Assembly: GCA_963575745.1 (NCBI GenBank)
Contig: CAUYUJ010006513.1
Location: forward strand, 395,908-459,907
Length of the DNA stretch: 64,000 nucleotides
DNA from: Prorocentrum cordatum
Lineage: Eukaryota > Sar > Dinophyceae > Prorocentrales > Prorocentraceae
Reading direction: 5' to 3'
Below the pieces are notes generated by a model that searched no databases, was not told the DNA's origin, and saw nothing but the letters and a program-made list of their open reading frames with translations. Made by a program: the position numbers and the translations under genes. Of the stretch, positions 53,690 to 64,000 are shown in pieces; position 1 is the stretch's first letter, and every line of letters starts with the position of its first letter.

Positions 53690-54005
53690 TGGGCGCGGCT
53701 GGACGTTTCGCTTGAGATTTCCTAGCAACTTACGATCCTGAAGCTGAAGAAGCGCAAACAGTCACAGGGATGAAGGGCTGGTAATCTAAAAACTGAAACT
53801 CTCGCCTTATCGCCGCGCGCATTCGTCTTGAAAGCACGCAACAATTACAAAGATAGAGTGTCGGTCGTGCTCAACATTGTGCTATCGCCTAGCACCGCGC
53901 ACATTCATCCCACAAGCATGCAAGACTTACAAAAATGAAGCGTCGAGCGTTGTCAACATTGGGCTCTCGCTTAGCATCGCGCACATTCGTCTTGAAGGAG
54001 GCACA
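53690..54005 (+). repeat. Composite microsatellite-associated repeat, partial copy
   Basis: The lead tttcgcttgagatttcctagc (nearly as at 61767) and gatcctgaagctgaag are followed by three worn ~84-bp units (ctctcgcctta-cgccgcgcgcattcgtctt). It lacks the 200-bp core. Confidence 0.7.
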
Positions 54006-54167
54006 CACGGCGCAAGCGCGAGCAATTGAGAATGACGATGACGAGGCGGAGGAGACGGAGGAGGAGGCAGTGAATGTGAATGCTGGAGGTAGGGGTGAAG
54101 ATGCTGTCCCCGCTCCCTCCATTGTCTACGTCTCAGTGTCTCTCTAGTTCCCTCTCTCTCGCGATGT

Positions 54168-54899
<732 letters not shown>

Positions 54900-54900
<1 letters not shown>

Positions 54901-55620
54901 CCCCTCTCGTTCGCCAGTCACCCGTCCCTCCCTCCCCCTCCACCCCCCTTCTCAGAAAGGAGAAGCAGAAGAGGGTGATAGGTAATGAGGGGTATCAGGG
55001 GGAGCAGGAGGATGCGGGGGGTGTACGGTGACGTCGCTGTCCCCCTGTCTAAACGATGGTGGAATGCCAAAACAAAGGAGGACGAAGACGAGGCGGGCGT
55101 AGAGGCGGCGGTGCGAACGCTGTCCTGCACATAGCAGAAGAAGGAAGCGTTTGAAATATGCTAACGGAAAGGACTGATGTGAAGGTGGGGCGAAGAATTG
55201 GGAGAAATGGAGGTGCAGCCGGTTAAAGCACCTTACAATCACCGCCATTGCATCATCACCACCGCAGTTAGCGTCATTGTCGTCGTCACGGCTGTCATCG
55301 CCGCTACATCATCGTCGTTATCCCCATCACGTCCATGGAATCATGAGCATCAGCCTCAGCATCGCCCCCACCATCATTGTCGTCGTTCATCGCCGTCAGC
55401 ATCGACAGCAGTAGCGGGCTCGGCAGCATAATCCTACGTATTCATTATTCGTCATCATCACCACCACGACCCTCCTCATTATCACTCACGTGCGCCTCTT
55501 CTCCTGATCGTCATCATCGTGATCCTAATCAACGGGGGGAGAGAGGGAGAAAGAGCAGATCGGGAAAAGGCTAAGGGCGAGGCCGAGGCAGCCCTTCTGC
55601 TTGGATATGCAGCACCATGC
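54900..55620. other. Gene-free stretch
   Basis: Interrupted catcat/cgtcgt triplets at 55230-55450. The remainder is unassigned. Confidence 0.6.
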
Positions 55621-55629
55621 CTGGGCGCC

Positions 55630-56060
55630 CCACCTCCCCCACCGTCCCCCTCCTCCCTCCCTGTTCCGCCCTCCTCGCCCCTCCCCCCCCCCCCCCCCCC
55701 CCCCCAACCCCACCTTCCTCCCCGCCGCCTCCCTCCAAATTCTCCAACTCCTTCCTCTCCTCCTCCGCATCCTCCTCCTCCTCCTCCTCCTCCTCCTCCT
55801 CCTCCTCGTCCTTCTCCACCTCATCCTCCTCCTCCTCCATCCTGACTTCTCCTCCTCCCCCCCTTCCTAACTCCCCTCCTCCCTCCTCCTCCTCCTCCTC
55901 GTCTCGTCCTCCTCCTCCTCCTCCTCCTCTCCTCCTCCCTCCACCTCCCTTGTCTTCTCATATGGATGCCCCTTCTCTCTCTTCTCGCTCCTCCCCTCCT
56001 CCTCCTCCTCCTCCTCCTCCTCCTCCTCCTCCTCCTCCTCCTCCTCCTCCTCCCTCCTCG
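55630..56060 (+). repeat. CTC microsatellite with poly-C
   Basis: Poly-C at 55683-55705, then dense (CTC)n to 56060, directly abutting the 3' end of LINE B. Confidence 0.95.
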
Positions 56061-56658
56061 ACACTGCCCTGCGCGACGATGGGTCTCGCCGCACACCTTT
56101 GAGCTGGATGGGTGGCGCTTCCCCTTTGATGCGGGGCCATTACCACTTGCGCCACCACCCGCTCACGTTCACTCCTAGAGTGAACACACAGGGAAAGAAA
56201 AAGCCAAATGAGTTAGGCGATATGGAGAGAATCAATCTCACCCGCACGGACCTGATCGCCAGTCTTGAACGGCTGGCGGAGCAGGTGCCACTTCTTATTG
56301 AGACTGTACCGTGCAGGCGCGCGCGCGAGGTTCGCCAACACGCGCGTACCGTGGGAGGAAGCTGCAGGGGGTCCATTGCACTGCTCAGACAGCTTGGCAG
56401 AGACTTTGCGACCTCCGAGCCCACAGACCGCACACACAACGCACCAGGTGCCCTCCTGAAGCTGAAAGGGATGCACGAGATGCCTGCGCCCATCTGCTGC
56501 AACAACACGCGCGTGCGCAGCATCAGCACGCAGGAGGGGGCGAGGGGCAGCGACTGTCGGGGGCGGTTCAACCACGAGCATGGGCTGACAGGAAGACTGG
56601 CAAGACCGCTGCTGTTCAGGCTTAACATGCTCACAATCAAAATCGGCGAAACTCGCCC

Positions 56659-58075
56659 CTACTTTTGGGCCACCCATCTGGCGTAGCGAGCCAACACCTT
56701 GGCCTTGGCAGCGACCTGCTCACGCAAACTCTGATCAATCTGAACGCGCGAAGCAGACCACTGGGCCCACGAGTCGGCCTCGTCATTACCAGCCTTTTCA
56801 AACGCACTGCTGAGACCGAGCTGCACACGCGCACGCGTGCAGTGTCCCTTCACCTTGACGGGGCGAATCTGAGAGGGACCACCCCAGTCATGAATCTTCG
56901 TCCACACCGCGCGCCACAGCTCGGACCAGGCACCGCGGGAGCCGCAACAATGTCGCTCTCCACGCTTGTGCACACCGCCATGCACGAAGATCCTGGTGAC
57001 GCGTGCTGCAGCCCACGATAAAACGCAAAAAGCTCAGCATAGCCGATGTCCTGACACAACTCGTGCAACGTGCCACACACAGCAGAGAGCACACGAAATG
57101 CGTCGGGACACAAAGCGACGGCGGCCCACCCCACCGCCTGCGCGCGGGGGGGGGAGCTTCTGGTCGATCCACGACCCGTCGAGGAACACATGTCCTGATA
57201 GGGCCTCGGGCCCTCCTGCGAACCACCTATCTGGGACGGGGCGAGTGGCGGGGGGGGGAGCAAGCGGCAGCAGCAGCCTCTCAGCAAAGAGGAGGAGGAG
57301 AGGCCCAGTGGCAGCTCGCACGAGGGTGGTGAGAAAGGACGGAATACAAACTCCTTCCATGACCTCCTCATGCAAGCCGCACGCGGCATGCCTGTGCAGC
57401 AGGGTTCCTGGGGCTGACCCGCAACCTAGACAGAAGGCGTTGGTCGAGAGCCCAGCCTCCCATTGACGATGCTGCGGCCACTGGCCTCCTGAAATTACAC
57501 TCTTTAGATACCCGCGCTCGACAGGCAAGAGGGGACGAAGGCTTTTGAGCAGAGTAAGGTCGCAACCATTTTGCAGCTCAGGCACATCCAATCTATTGGC
57601 GACCTTACCCCAAAGCCAAAAATCGACCACCCTCTGGAGCCGGAGTACAAAAGTCCTGGGGCCGACGTCCCTGGCCGAGATGCGCCCCAAGACCGAGTGA
57701 GCAAAAACAAAACCGTCGACCTGGAGCCCCAGACGGATGGCAGTGGCCGCGCAGGCCGTGAAAGGACCCTTGATGCCAGCCCAGGGGTTCCCGCGGTCGG
57801 AGAAGCGATGGACAGCATCCTTTATCCCTTGCTCGAGCATGCGCACGGGGAGCAATCCATCCCAGACGGCCACCGCAAACATTTGCAGGGGCTCAATATT
57901 TAATGCGTACGCAGGGTCGCATCGGGGTGCTTCAGACATCATAAGAAGCAACGTGAGACTGCGACCCGATAGTTTGGCGACCTGCACATGTGCCTGCATA
58001 GCTCTGGCGAGACGCAACTCCGTGCAAATCGTGCCGTACACAGCGCCCCCATACTTACAGGAGGCCAGGGGGGGC
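56659..58075 (-). pseudogene. LINE B ORF2, last part: RT C-terminus, zinc knuckle and RNase H
   Basis: Frame 1 (from about 58075 to 57125): LASCKYGGAVYGTICTEL, WGKVANRLDVPEL, zinc knuckle CLGCGSAPGTLLHRHAACG and the RNase H start GHVFLDGSW. Frame 2 (about 57120-57005): VGWAAVALCPDAF and DIGYAELFAFYRGLQHA (acidic Glu). Frame 3 (56985-56659): RPVKVKGHCTRARVQLG and KAGNDEADSWAQW. Together they form one RNase H domain. The shift near 57125 falls in a G8-9 run and the shift near 58070 in a G6 run, so some may be sequencing indels. Confidence 0.82.
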
Positions 58076-59278
58076 AGCTTGCACCACATTGCGCAGCCAG
58101 CGCGTTTTAACATGTGGTCCGAGCGAGACGATCTTGCGGGCCCGAGCGTGTGCTGGCGCCCTGCGAGCGGCTCGCGCGGCGCGAAAGCGGCAGACTGCAG
58201 CGGCAAAATCGATACCTAGGTTGCGCTCTGTTTGAGCGCCCTGAGCATTAAACCTACGGGGCCTGCGGACGAGCTGAGCCCCGATATGAGCTGACGACGC
58301 AACGACCCGACTCTTACGACGGTGCACGACCAAGTGAACCTTCTCAAGCTCAGCATGCAGCATGGTGGTGGCCCCTGTTAGGTCTTCCACCACGTCCTGC
58401 GCGCGCCCTACTCTATGGGCTCCAAAATCGTCTACCACGACCCCCAGACTGATGCGCTGATAGGCCGCCACCACCTTGTCAGCGGGGCCGAGGAGGATGA
58501 GTTGCAGCATCAAAGTGGCGAAGCGACGGCCAGGCAAAACAGCCTGGCGGGCCTGTAGAGGCCGAGAAACCACGTCCCCCAGCGACATGATCCGCGGGGC
58601 CCTGTACAGCTCGACTAGGAGCTTCAGCTGGCGGAGCGGAAACCCTGACCTACTCGCGGCGAGCACCAGCTCGCTATGACGAACGCATTCAAAGGCCTTC
58701 TGCAGATCTAGCAAGAGAAGCCCACTAGAGAAGCCTCGCGAGGCCGCCCACTCTGAGCTGGCGGCCTGGACCCAAATGAGCTTGTCACTGCTGCGTCCAG
58801 ACGTGGACCAAAAATACGGGCGATGATTGCGAGCTTGCCATTGCTTGATCAGCGGGCGCCGCGGCCGCCCCTGAATACGAGCCAGAATGTGAATGAGCGC
58901 AATGGGCCGAAATCCACCCTCTCGCTTGCTGAGAAAAACCACTCTGGTCCAGAGACGCGGCCAGGAGCAGGAAGACTCGACCTCTCCTAAAAGATCGATC
59001 AAGGCCATCAAGGCCCCGTCGGAGAGGTGCAAAAGCTGCCGAGGGGAAACCGCATCAAAACCGCATCCTGACCTCTTGGGGAACGCGCGAATGCACGCTC
59101 TAAACTCATCGAGACTAGGTGGCGAAAGTACGGGGCCAAGGTCCGCAGGCCAGGCGATGGAATCCGACAGAACCCCCACCTTCCACCACCCAGCCCACTC
59201 AGCCTCAAGCAAATCCATCTCCTCGGCCATAGTCGCGGGACGCGAGGCACCCTGCACCTGCACCAAGGAACTGGGAAC
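58055..59278 (-). pseudogene. LINE B ORF2, reverse transcriptase part
   Basis: In the same frame as the endonuclease but separated from it by an in-frame TAG at 59279-59281. RT blocks: SGCGFDAVSPRQLL, GGFRPIALIHILARIQ, motif A LLLLDLQKAFECVRHSE, motif B AVLPGRRFATLML and motif C GVVVDDFGAH, then RKSRVVASS. The catalytic Asp residues of A and C are kept. The stop and the frameshift near 58070 make this copy defective, unless the stop is read through. Confidence 0.85.
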
Positions 59279-60640
59279 CTAAGGCTGGGCAGGCCTGGTG
59301 CATGAGAAAAGGGCGGCTCCACCGTCACGGCTGTGAGTGGAGTACCATTCTCTCCAACCACGGAGCTTATCAGTTTCAGCTTGCTTCAAGACCTTGCTGG
59401 CTTGGAGGGCGGCAGCCTTCGAAGCCAGCTCAGCGAGTTCATACGGAATTTCGCGCGCCAGAGACAACAGCGTGAGCCAGGGCTCCGCCCCTGACAGAGG
59501 GACCTTGCTGACCTGGGACATGGGCCCGAGGCGCCTCGCGAGGCGCAAAGAGCAAGCACGTAGGGGGACGGGCTGAGCAGACCCCAATCCAGAGAGGCAC
59601 CTGGCCAGAAGACGCCACCACGTGGCCGCAGGCGAGATCCTGGGAAAGCGCACAGGCAGCGGCTTCGGTGGTGCCTTCACAAAAAACTGGGGGCCCTCAG
59701 CACGGCCGAAGTACTCGGAGTCGACGTGCGGCAGCAGGTCGTGGGCGTCCGCATGGTCGGCCTCGGCGGTCTGGACCCACAGCTGCCAGCGCATGCCCAC
59801 GTCCAGGCCAGCATGCTGAACGGTGTCTCGATACTGCTCCCAACGCGGTGCAGGATCAGCGCGAACGCAGCCCACAGGTAAATCGAGAGGAAACCGACGT
59901 GGTACTCGAACAGCTGCATGACAGAGATCACACCTTGCTTGCGTTGGAATGGTGAGCCACACAGGATAATGTGGCGTAGTTGCAGCATCGGTCAAGACCT
60001 CAGGGCAACAACCATGTGCAATGGAGCCGGCCACCACGAAGAAATCAATTACCCTGGCCTTAGAATCAGAGGAATTCGTACATGTGGGCACCGCTGGAGC
60101 CAAGATGGTAGCGTCGAGTGCGGCGGGCCATCCTGATGCTTCCAACTCGTGCGGATCCATATTGAAATCACCAGACACGATGAATGGCAGCCCTGATAAT
60201 TTGACTGCATTGCCTATCTGGGTTAGAACGTGCCAATTCTTACCTGACAATCCTTCACTGCAGTGTAGATACACGGCCACCCACAGGAAGCCAATGTCTG
60301 TGATTCCTGCAACATGCTTGATCGAAACTCTGCCAGGAATGAGAGAGCTGGGAATGTGCTCAATGTCAGCGAGGCCAACAAACTTGGGAACCATATGCGC
60401 CAGACCACCGCTGGAACCGCCACGTTGGGTGCCCACGGCAGCTGCTATGCTAGTGCGCCATCCACGCTTCGACAACTTGCTCTCCCATTCAACAACTTGA
60501 TGCGGTAGAAGGTGATGTTCCTGCACCACCACGCCATTGCTGCTGAGGATTTTGGGATGCTGGAGCAGCGCCTCCAACCCCGCGATCCCCGTCACATTGC
60601 TGGTGACCAGAGTCCAGGCGGCCAAGCTAGGAAGAAGACC
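59279..60640 (-). CDS. LINE B ORF2, endonuclease part
   Basis: Begins around LAAWTLVTSNVTGIAG, directly after the ORF1 stop (60627-60629); the frame is open to 60736 but overlaps ORF1 there. Endonuclease motifs: VVVQEHHL, FIVSGDFNMDPHELEASG, ARVIDFFVV and TPHYPVWL. About 200 residues of linker lead to a TAG at 59279. This is an APE-type endonuclease, which nicks DNA to prime reverse transcription. Confidence 0.85.
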   Translation of the reverse strand, partial: GLLPSLAAWTLVTSNVTGIAGLEALLQHPKILSSNGVVVQEHHLLPHQVVEWESKLSKRGWRTSIAAAVGTQRGGSSGGLAHMVPKFVGLADIEHIPSSLIPGRVSIKHVAGITDIGFLWVAVYLHCSEGLSGKNWHVLTQIGNAVKLSGLPFIVSGDFNMDPHELEASGWPAALDATILAPAVPTCTNSSDSKARVIDFFVVAGSIAHGCCPEVLTDAATTPHYPVWLTIPTQARCDLCHAAVRVPRRFPLDLPVGCVRADPAPRWEQYRDTVQHAGLDVGMRWQLWVQTAEADHADAHDLLPHVDSEYFGRAEGPQFFVKAPPKPLPVRFPRISPAATWWRLLARCLSGLGSAQPVPLRACSLRLARRLGPMSQVSKVPLSGAEPWLTLLSLAREIPYELAELASKAAALQASKVLKQAETDKLRGWREWYSTHSRDGGAALFSCTRPAQP

Positions 60641-60830
60641 CGCCAGCAGGCTCAGCGGCGGTCGACTTGAACTTCTTGGTGGCGGCCTCTTGCATCTGGT
60701 CGAAGATGTCACGAATGCATTCATGCTTGACCCCATGCTTCTCTTGCAATCCTTGTATGTATCCGTCGTCAGTCTGCGCCTCTGCGAGCCAGACGAGGAG
60801 CTCGGCGTGTGCTGCCTCGGTTCGCTGCCT
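60627..60830 (-). pseudogene. LINE B ORF1, C-terminal fragment
   Basis: Reads AHAELLVWLAEAQTDDGYIQ and FDQMQEAATKKFKSTAAEP, then a stop at 60627. Sequence upstream becomes (GAG)n microsatellite, so ORF1 is cut at the insertion border. Confidence 0.7.
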
Positions 60831-60871
60831 CCTCCTCCTCCTCCTCCTCCTCCTCCTCCTCCTCCTCCTGC

Positions 60872-60952
<81 letters not shown>

Positions 60953-61700
60953 GCAGCAGCAGCAGCATCATCAGCATCATCATCACCATCATCATCAGCA
61001 GCAGCATCAGCATCATCATGTGCATCGCCATCATCATCATCATCATCATCAGCAGCAGCAGAATCATCATCAGCATCATGATCATCATCAGCATCGTCAG
61101 CATCAGCATCATCATCATCCTCATCATCGTCATCATCATCCTAATCATCAGTCTCATCATCATCATCATCATCATCATCACCATCACCATCACCATCACC
61201 ATCATCATCACCATCATCATCATCCACCTCCTCCTCCTTCTGTCTCCTCCACCTGTCTCCTCCTCTTGTCTCATCCTCCTCCCGATCATCATCATCATCA
61301 TCATAAGCATAATTAACATCACCATCATCATCATGGTCATCATCAGCAGCAGCATCATCATCACCCATCTCCTCCTCATCATCCTCCTGTCTCCTCCTCC
61401 TTCTCAAGCTCCTCCTCCTTCTCCTCCGCAAGCTCCTCGTTCTCCTCCGCAAGCTCCTCCTCCTCCTCGTCTCCTCCTCCTCCTCCTCAAGCTCCTCCTC
61501 AAGCTCCTCCTCCCCCTCCTCCTTCTCCTCCTCCTTCTCCTCCTCCTCAAGCTCCTCCTCCGCCTCCTCTTCCTGTCTCCTCCTCCTGTCTCTTCCTCCT
61601 GTCTCCTCCTCCTCCTGTCTCCTCCTCCTCCTGTCTCCTCCTCATTCTCCTCGTCCTCCTCCTCCTCCTCCTCGTCCTCCTCCTCCTTCCTTCCTTCCTT
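60830..61700 (+). repeat. CTC then CAT microsatellites
   Basis: (CTC)n at 60830-60870, (ATC)n with CAG interruptions to about 61230, further cctcctcctt and catcat stretches to 61690, ending in ttcc repeats. Confidence 0.95.
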
Positions 61701-61754
61701 CCTTCATTCATTCTGCTAAACAACCCCTCCCTGTCGAACCCCGAGGCTAGTCGG

Positions 61755-62955
61755 AAGGGCGGGCCGGGCGTTTCGCCTGAGATTTTCCTACCATTTACGA
61801 CACTGAAGCTTCAATGTTGGCAACAGTTTCAAACATGGAGGGCAGGTCGCTTCCAACATGTGGCTCTCGCCTTAGCGCCGCGCGCAGTCGTTTCAGATAC
61901 CTGCAAAGGCTTAATGGATTGAGGACAAGTCGTTTTTCATTCAGCGTTCGTCTCAGGGCTTCACACGTTTCTTTTACGTCGTCGGCTAGGCAGAGGAACT
62001 GCGCTGGCGGAAGAACTAGCTCAACGGGGGCGTTGTTGTAGCGAGTTGTGCCAACATGCAAGAGGGAGCGGAAGAGGCAGGGCGGGCGGCCGATAGGGGG
62101 AGGGACCGGAGCGAGGGCCGCTCAGGGGGGACGGGTCACTCCGAAGCGGTTGGCGCGGCTGGCCCCGCCGGCGGGGACTGCGGCGGCTGCTGCGCCCGGG
62201 GTCCAGCGGCGGTGGGGCGCAGTGCGGGCACCAGAACGGGTCCAGCGAGTCAAGCTTACGATACAGTCAGGGGCCTGAGTCACCAGTCGGCGGCTGCGCG
62301 TTCCCCAGGTGGGAGCGCGGAGGGGCGGCGAAAGGAGAACCGCCGGGCAGGGGTGCGTGTGCAGCAGAATGCTGGGCCGGCGGGGGCAGGCGGGTGGCAA
62401 GACTGCAGGCAGCAGCTCGGCGCCATGGCGGCGCCAAAGCTTCACGGATGGAGGGCGGTTCGTTTTCAAAATGTGGCTGTCGCCCTAGCGCCGCGCACCT
62501 TCGCTTCAAAAATTATACAAGGGTTTCACGGATGGAAGGCGGCTCGTTTTCTAAATGTGGCTCTCGCCTTAGCACCGCACACATTCGTTTCAAAGATTCG
62601 AAACGGTTTCACGGATTATCATCGTTGACGTGTCCGAAAAGCTGCTTTGAAACGATGTAGGATTGATTCAGCATCGCCAAGACGCAACAGTAAGGTTTGG
62701 TCGTGGCGTTGAAGTCCCAAGAACGATACTCTAGCCAGATCCAGGATCTTGACAACGGTTGTCTCCAGACAGGGCACTCCCCTGTGGAAAATGAACCTTC
62801 TAGGGGCCCATGAAGATGGAGCTTAGAAGGACGTTATCTTACAACATCGTCATGGAGTCTTGGGTTTACACTGATCCTCCTCCTCCTCCTCCGCCTCCTC
62901 CTCCTCTGCCTGTCTTCTTCTCCTCCTCCTCCTCCTCCTCCTCCTCCTCCTCCTG

Positions 62956-62960
<5 letters not shown>
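61755..62960 (+). repeat. Composite microsatellite-associated repeat, copy 3 with an insert
   Basis: The lead cgtttcgcctgagattttcc and one or two ~84-bp units lie at 61805-61930. An unassigned GC-rich piece at 61960-62430 interrupts. Two more ~84-bp units lie at 62440-62630, then gacgcaacagtaa units, the core (acaacggttgtctccagacagg, ttacaacatcgtcatgg) at 62690-62870, and (CTC)n from 62876. Confidence 0.78.
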
Positions 62961-63044
<84 letters not shown>

Positions 63045-63205
63045 CAGCATTAGCATCATCATCAGCAGCAGCATCAGCATCGTCTTCATCATCAGCATCA
63101 TCAGCAGCATCATTATCAGCATCGTCACCATCGTCAGCATCGTCACCATCAGCATCATTATCGTCAGCAGCATCAGCAGCATCATCAGCAGCAGCATCAT
63201 CTTCA
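62876..63205 (+). repeat. CTC then CAT/CAG microsatellite
   Basis: (CTC)n, then (ATC)n, then (CAG)n with CAT mixtures, directly after a composite core. Confidence 0.95.
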
Positions 63206-63224
63206 TAGTCCTCCCTCACTCGTC

Positions 63225-63945
63225 CTTACAGATATCTCCTCCCCGTCGCGCCCACAGGCGTGTCAGTAGGGCGGCCTCACCATGTAAAATGCTGAAGCTT
63301 GACAATTGCCACAGCGTCAAGGACGAAAGGCGGGTCCTTCTCCGAGTGTGGCTCTCGCTTTGGCGCCGCGCGCACTGTTGCTACAAGTTCGCAGCAGCGT
63401 CAAAGGGTGGAGGGCGGGCCGTCTTCCAAAATGTGGCGCTCGCCGTCGCGCCGCGCACCTTCGCGCTAGAAGTTTGTAAAAGTTTTGAGGATGGAGGGCG
63501 GCGCCTTTTTCTGACTGTGGCTCTCGCCTTCGCGCCGCGCGCATTCGTCTTCAAGGTTCGCAGCCGTTCCAGGGATTCGTATGCTTGAAGTCCTAGGTAA
63601 AGTGGTCTGGCAAGGGTTCGGACCACCAGGACGCAACAGTCACTTTGCCTCGCGGCGTTGAAGTCCCAGGAATAGCGATCAGGTGCGGTTTAGGATCGCC
63701 AGGACGCAGCAATCACCTTGATTCGCAGCGTTGAAGTCCCAGGAACGGTTATCTTGCCCGATTCCGGATTATAGACGGTTGTCTTCCAATGGGCCACTCC
63801 TCGCTATGAAAACCAGTTCTTTCGGGACCTATGAAGAGGGATTGGAGGGAGGTATTATTGCAACATCATTGATGCGGCTCGGGTTTACACTCGTCCTTTT
63901 CTTCCTTCTCCTCCTCCTCCTCCTCCTCCTCCGCATCGTCGTCAT
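63225..63945 (+). repeat. Composite microsatellite-associated repeat, copy 4
   Basis: Most complete copy: lead gctgaagcttgacaattgcc, three ~84-bp units (63310-63580), two ~65-bp units with gttgaagtcccaggaa and gccaggacgca-ca-tcacc, then the core (gacggttgtcttccaatgggcc, attgcaacatcattgatgcg) and (CTC)n at 63905-63935. Confidence 0.85.
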
Positions 63946-64000
63946 CAGTCGTCGCTAAGACCGGTCGGCAGTCGACGCATGGACGCCTCTTTCTCATTCT

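Larger units (their letters stand above)
56062..60830 (-). mobile_element. LINE B: 5'-truncated non-LTR retrotransposon inside a CTC microsatellite
   Basis: The minus strand begins at the (CTC)n border near 60830, inside ORF1, and continues with endonuclease, RT, zinc knuckle and RNase H. It ends at the (CTC)n border at 56062. The 3' UTR contains a hairpin (gttcactc/gagtgaac, 56167-56185). There is no DinoSL because the 5' end is missing. A target duplication cannot be seen within CTC repeats. Its protein differs from LINEs A and C. Confidence 0.88.

Overview
This window looks like nuclear DNA of a dinoflagellate. Three independent signals point there. First, two exact copies (47580-47600 and 34052-34072, both minus strand) and one decayed copy (48687-48708, plus strand) of the dinoflagellate spliced leader (DinoSL) sit at the 5' ends of retrotransposons. 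Second, the large helicase gene has two short introns best explained with GC donors and AG acceptors, a splice type known to be common in dinoflagellates, plus one ordinary GT-AG intron. Third, the sequence is very rich in trinucleotide microsatellites and transposon remains and has no recognisable ordinary host gene. I cannot name the species.

Layout. 1-9.5 kb: a mosaic of repeat families (170-250-bp units, a 21-bp minisatellite, CAA/TTG and GAC microsatellites) present in direct and inverted copies, an ~84-bp tandem array at 4.69-5.35 kb, and two adjacent perfect palindromes of 32 and 40 bp at 4.6 kb. 9.7-21.4 kb (minus): a Helitron-like element whose single long gene encodes an N-terminal region, a USP-type (C19) ubiquitin peptidase, a C2H2 zinc finger, an HUH Rep nuclease and a Pif1-like helicase, with three inferred introns and two frameshifts. 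23.1-25.4 kb (minus): a second element with related 5' and 3' ends but an unrelated, unrecognised 547-codon ORF. 25.4-27.4 kb: microsatellites and degenerate minisatellites. 27.4-34.1 kb (minus): decayed LINE C with an inserted repeat block. 34.1-41.4 kb: long CAT/ATG, CTC/GAG and GAC microsatellites with a 170-bp MITE-like element. 41.4-47.6 kb (minus): LINE A, nearly full length (zinc-ribbon ORF1; endonuclease, reverse transcriptase and RNase H in ORF2) and flanked by an exact 18-bp target-site duplication. 48.7-50.9 kb (plus): LINE D, related to C and cut off in its endonuclease. 50.9-56.1 kb: microsatellites and minisatellites. 56.1-60.8 kb (minus): LINE B, 5'-truncated, with endonuclease, RT and RNase H. 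60.8-64 kb: microsatellites and several copies of a composite, microsatellite-associated repeat.

How it fits together. Every LINE boundary I can define lies inside or against trinucleotide microsatellite DNA. LINE A carries DinoSL exactly at its target-site duplication, and LINE C carries it 2 bp from its own, so trans-spliced LINE transcripts were apparently the templates for insertion. The Helitron-like element joins DNA-replicating (Rep-helicase) and ubiquitin-removing (USP) activities in one predicted polypeptide. This is the most unusual object here. I see no convincing tRNA, rRNA, CRISPR or bacterial-type operon.
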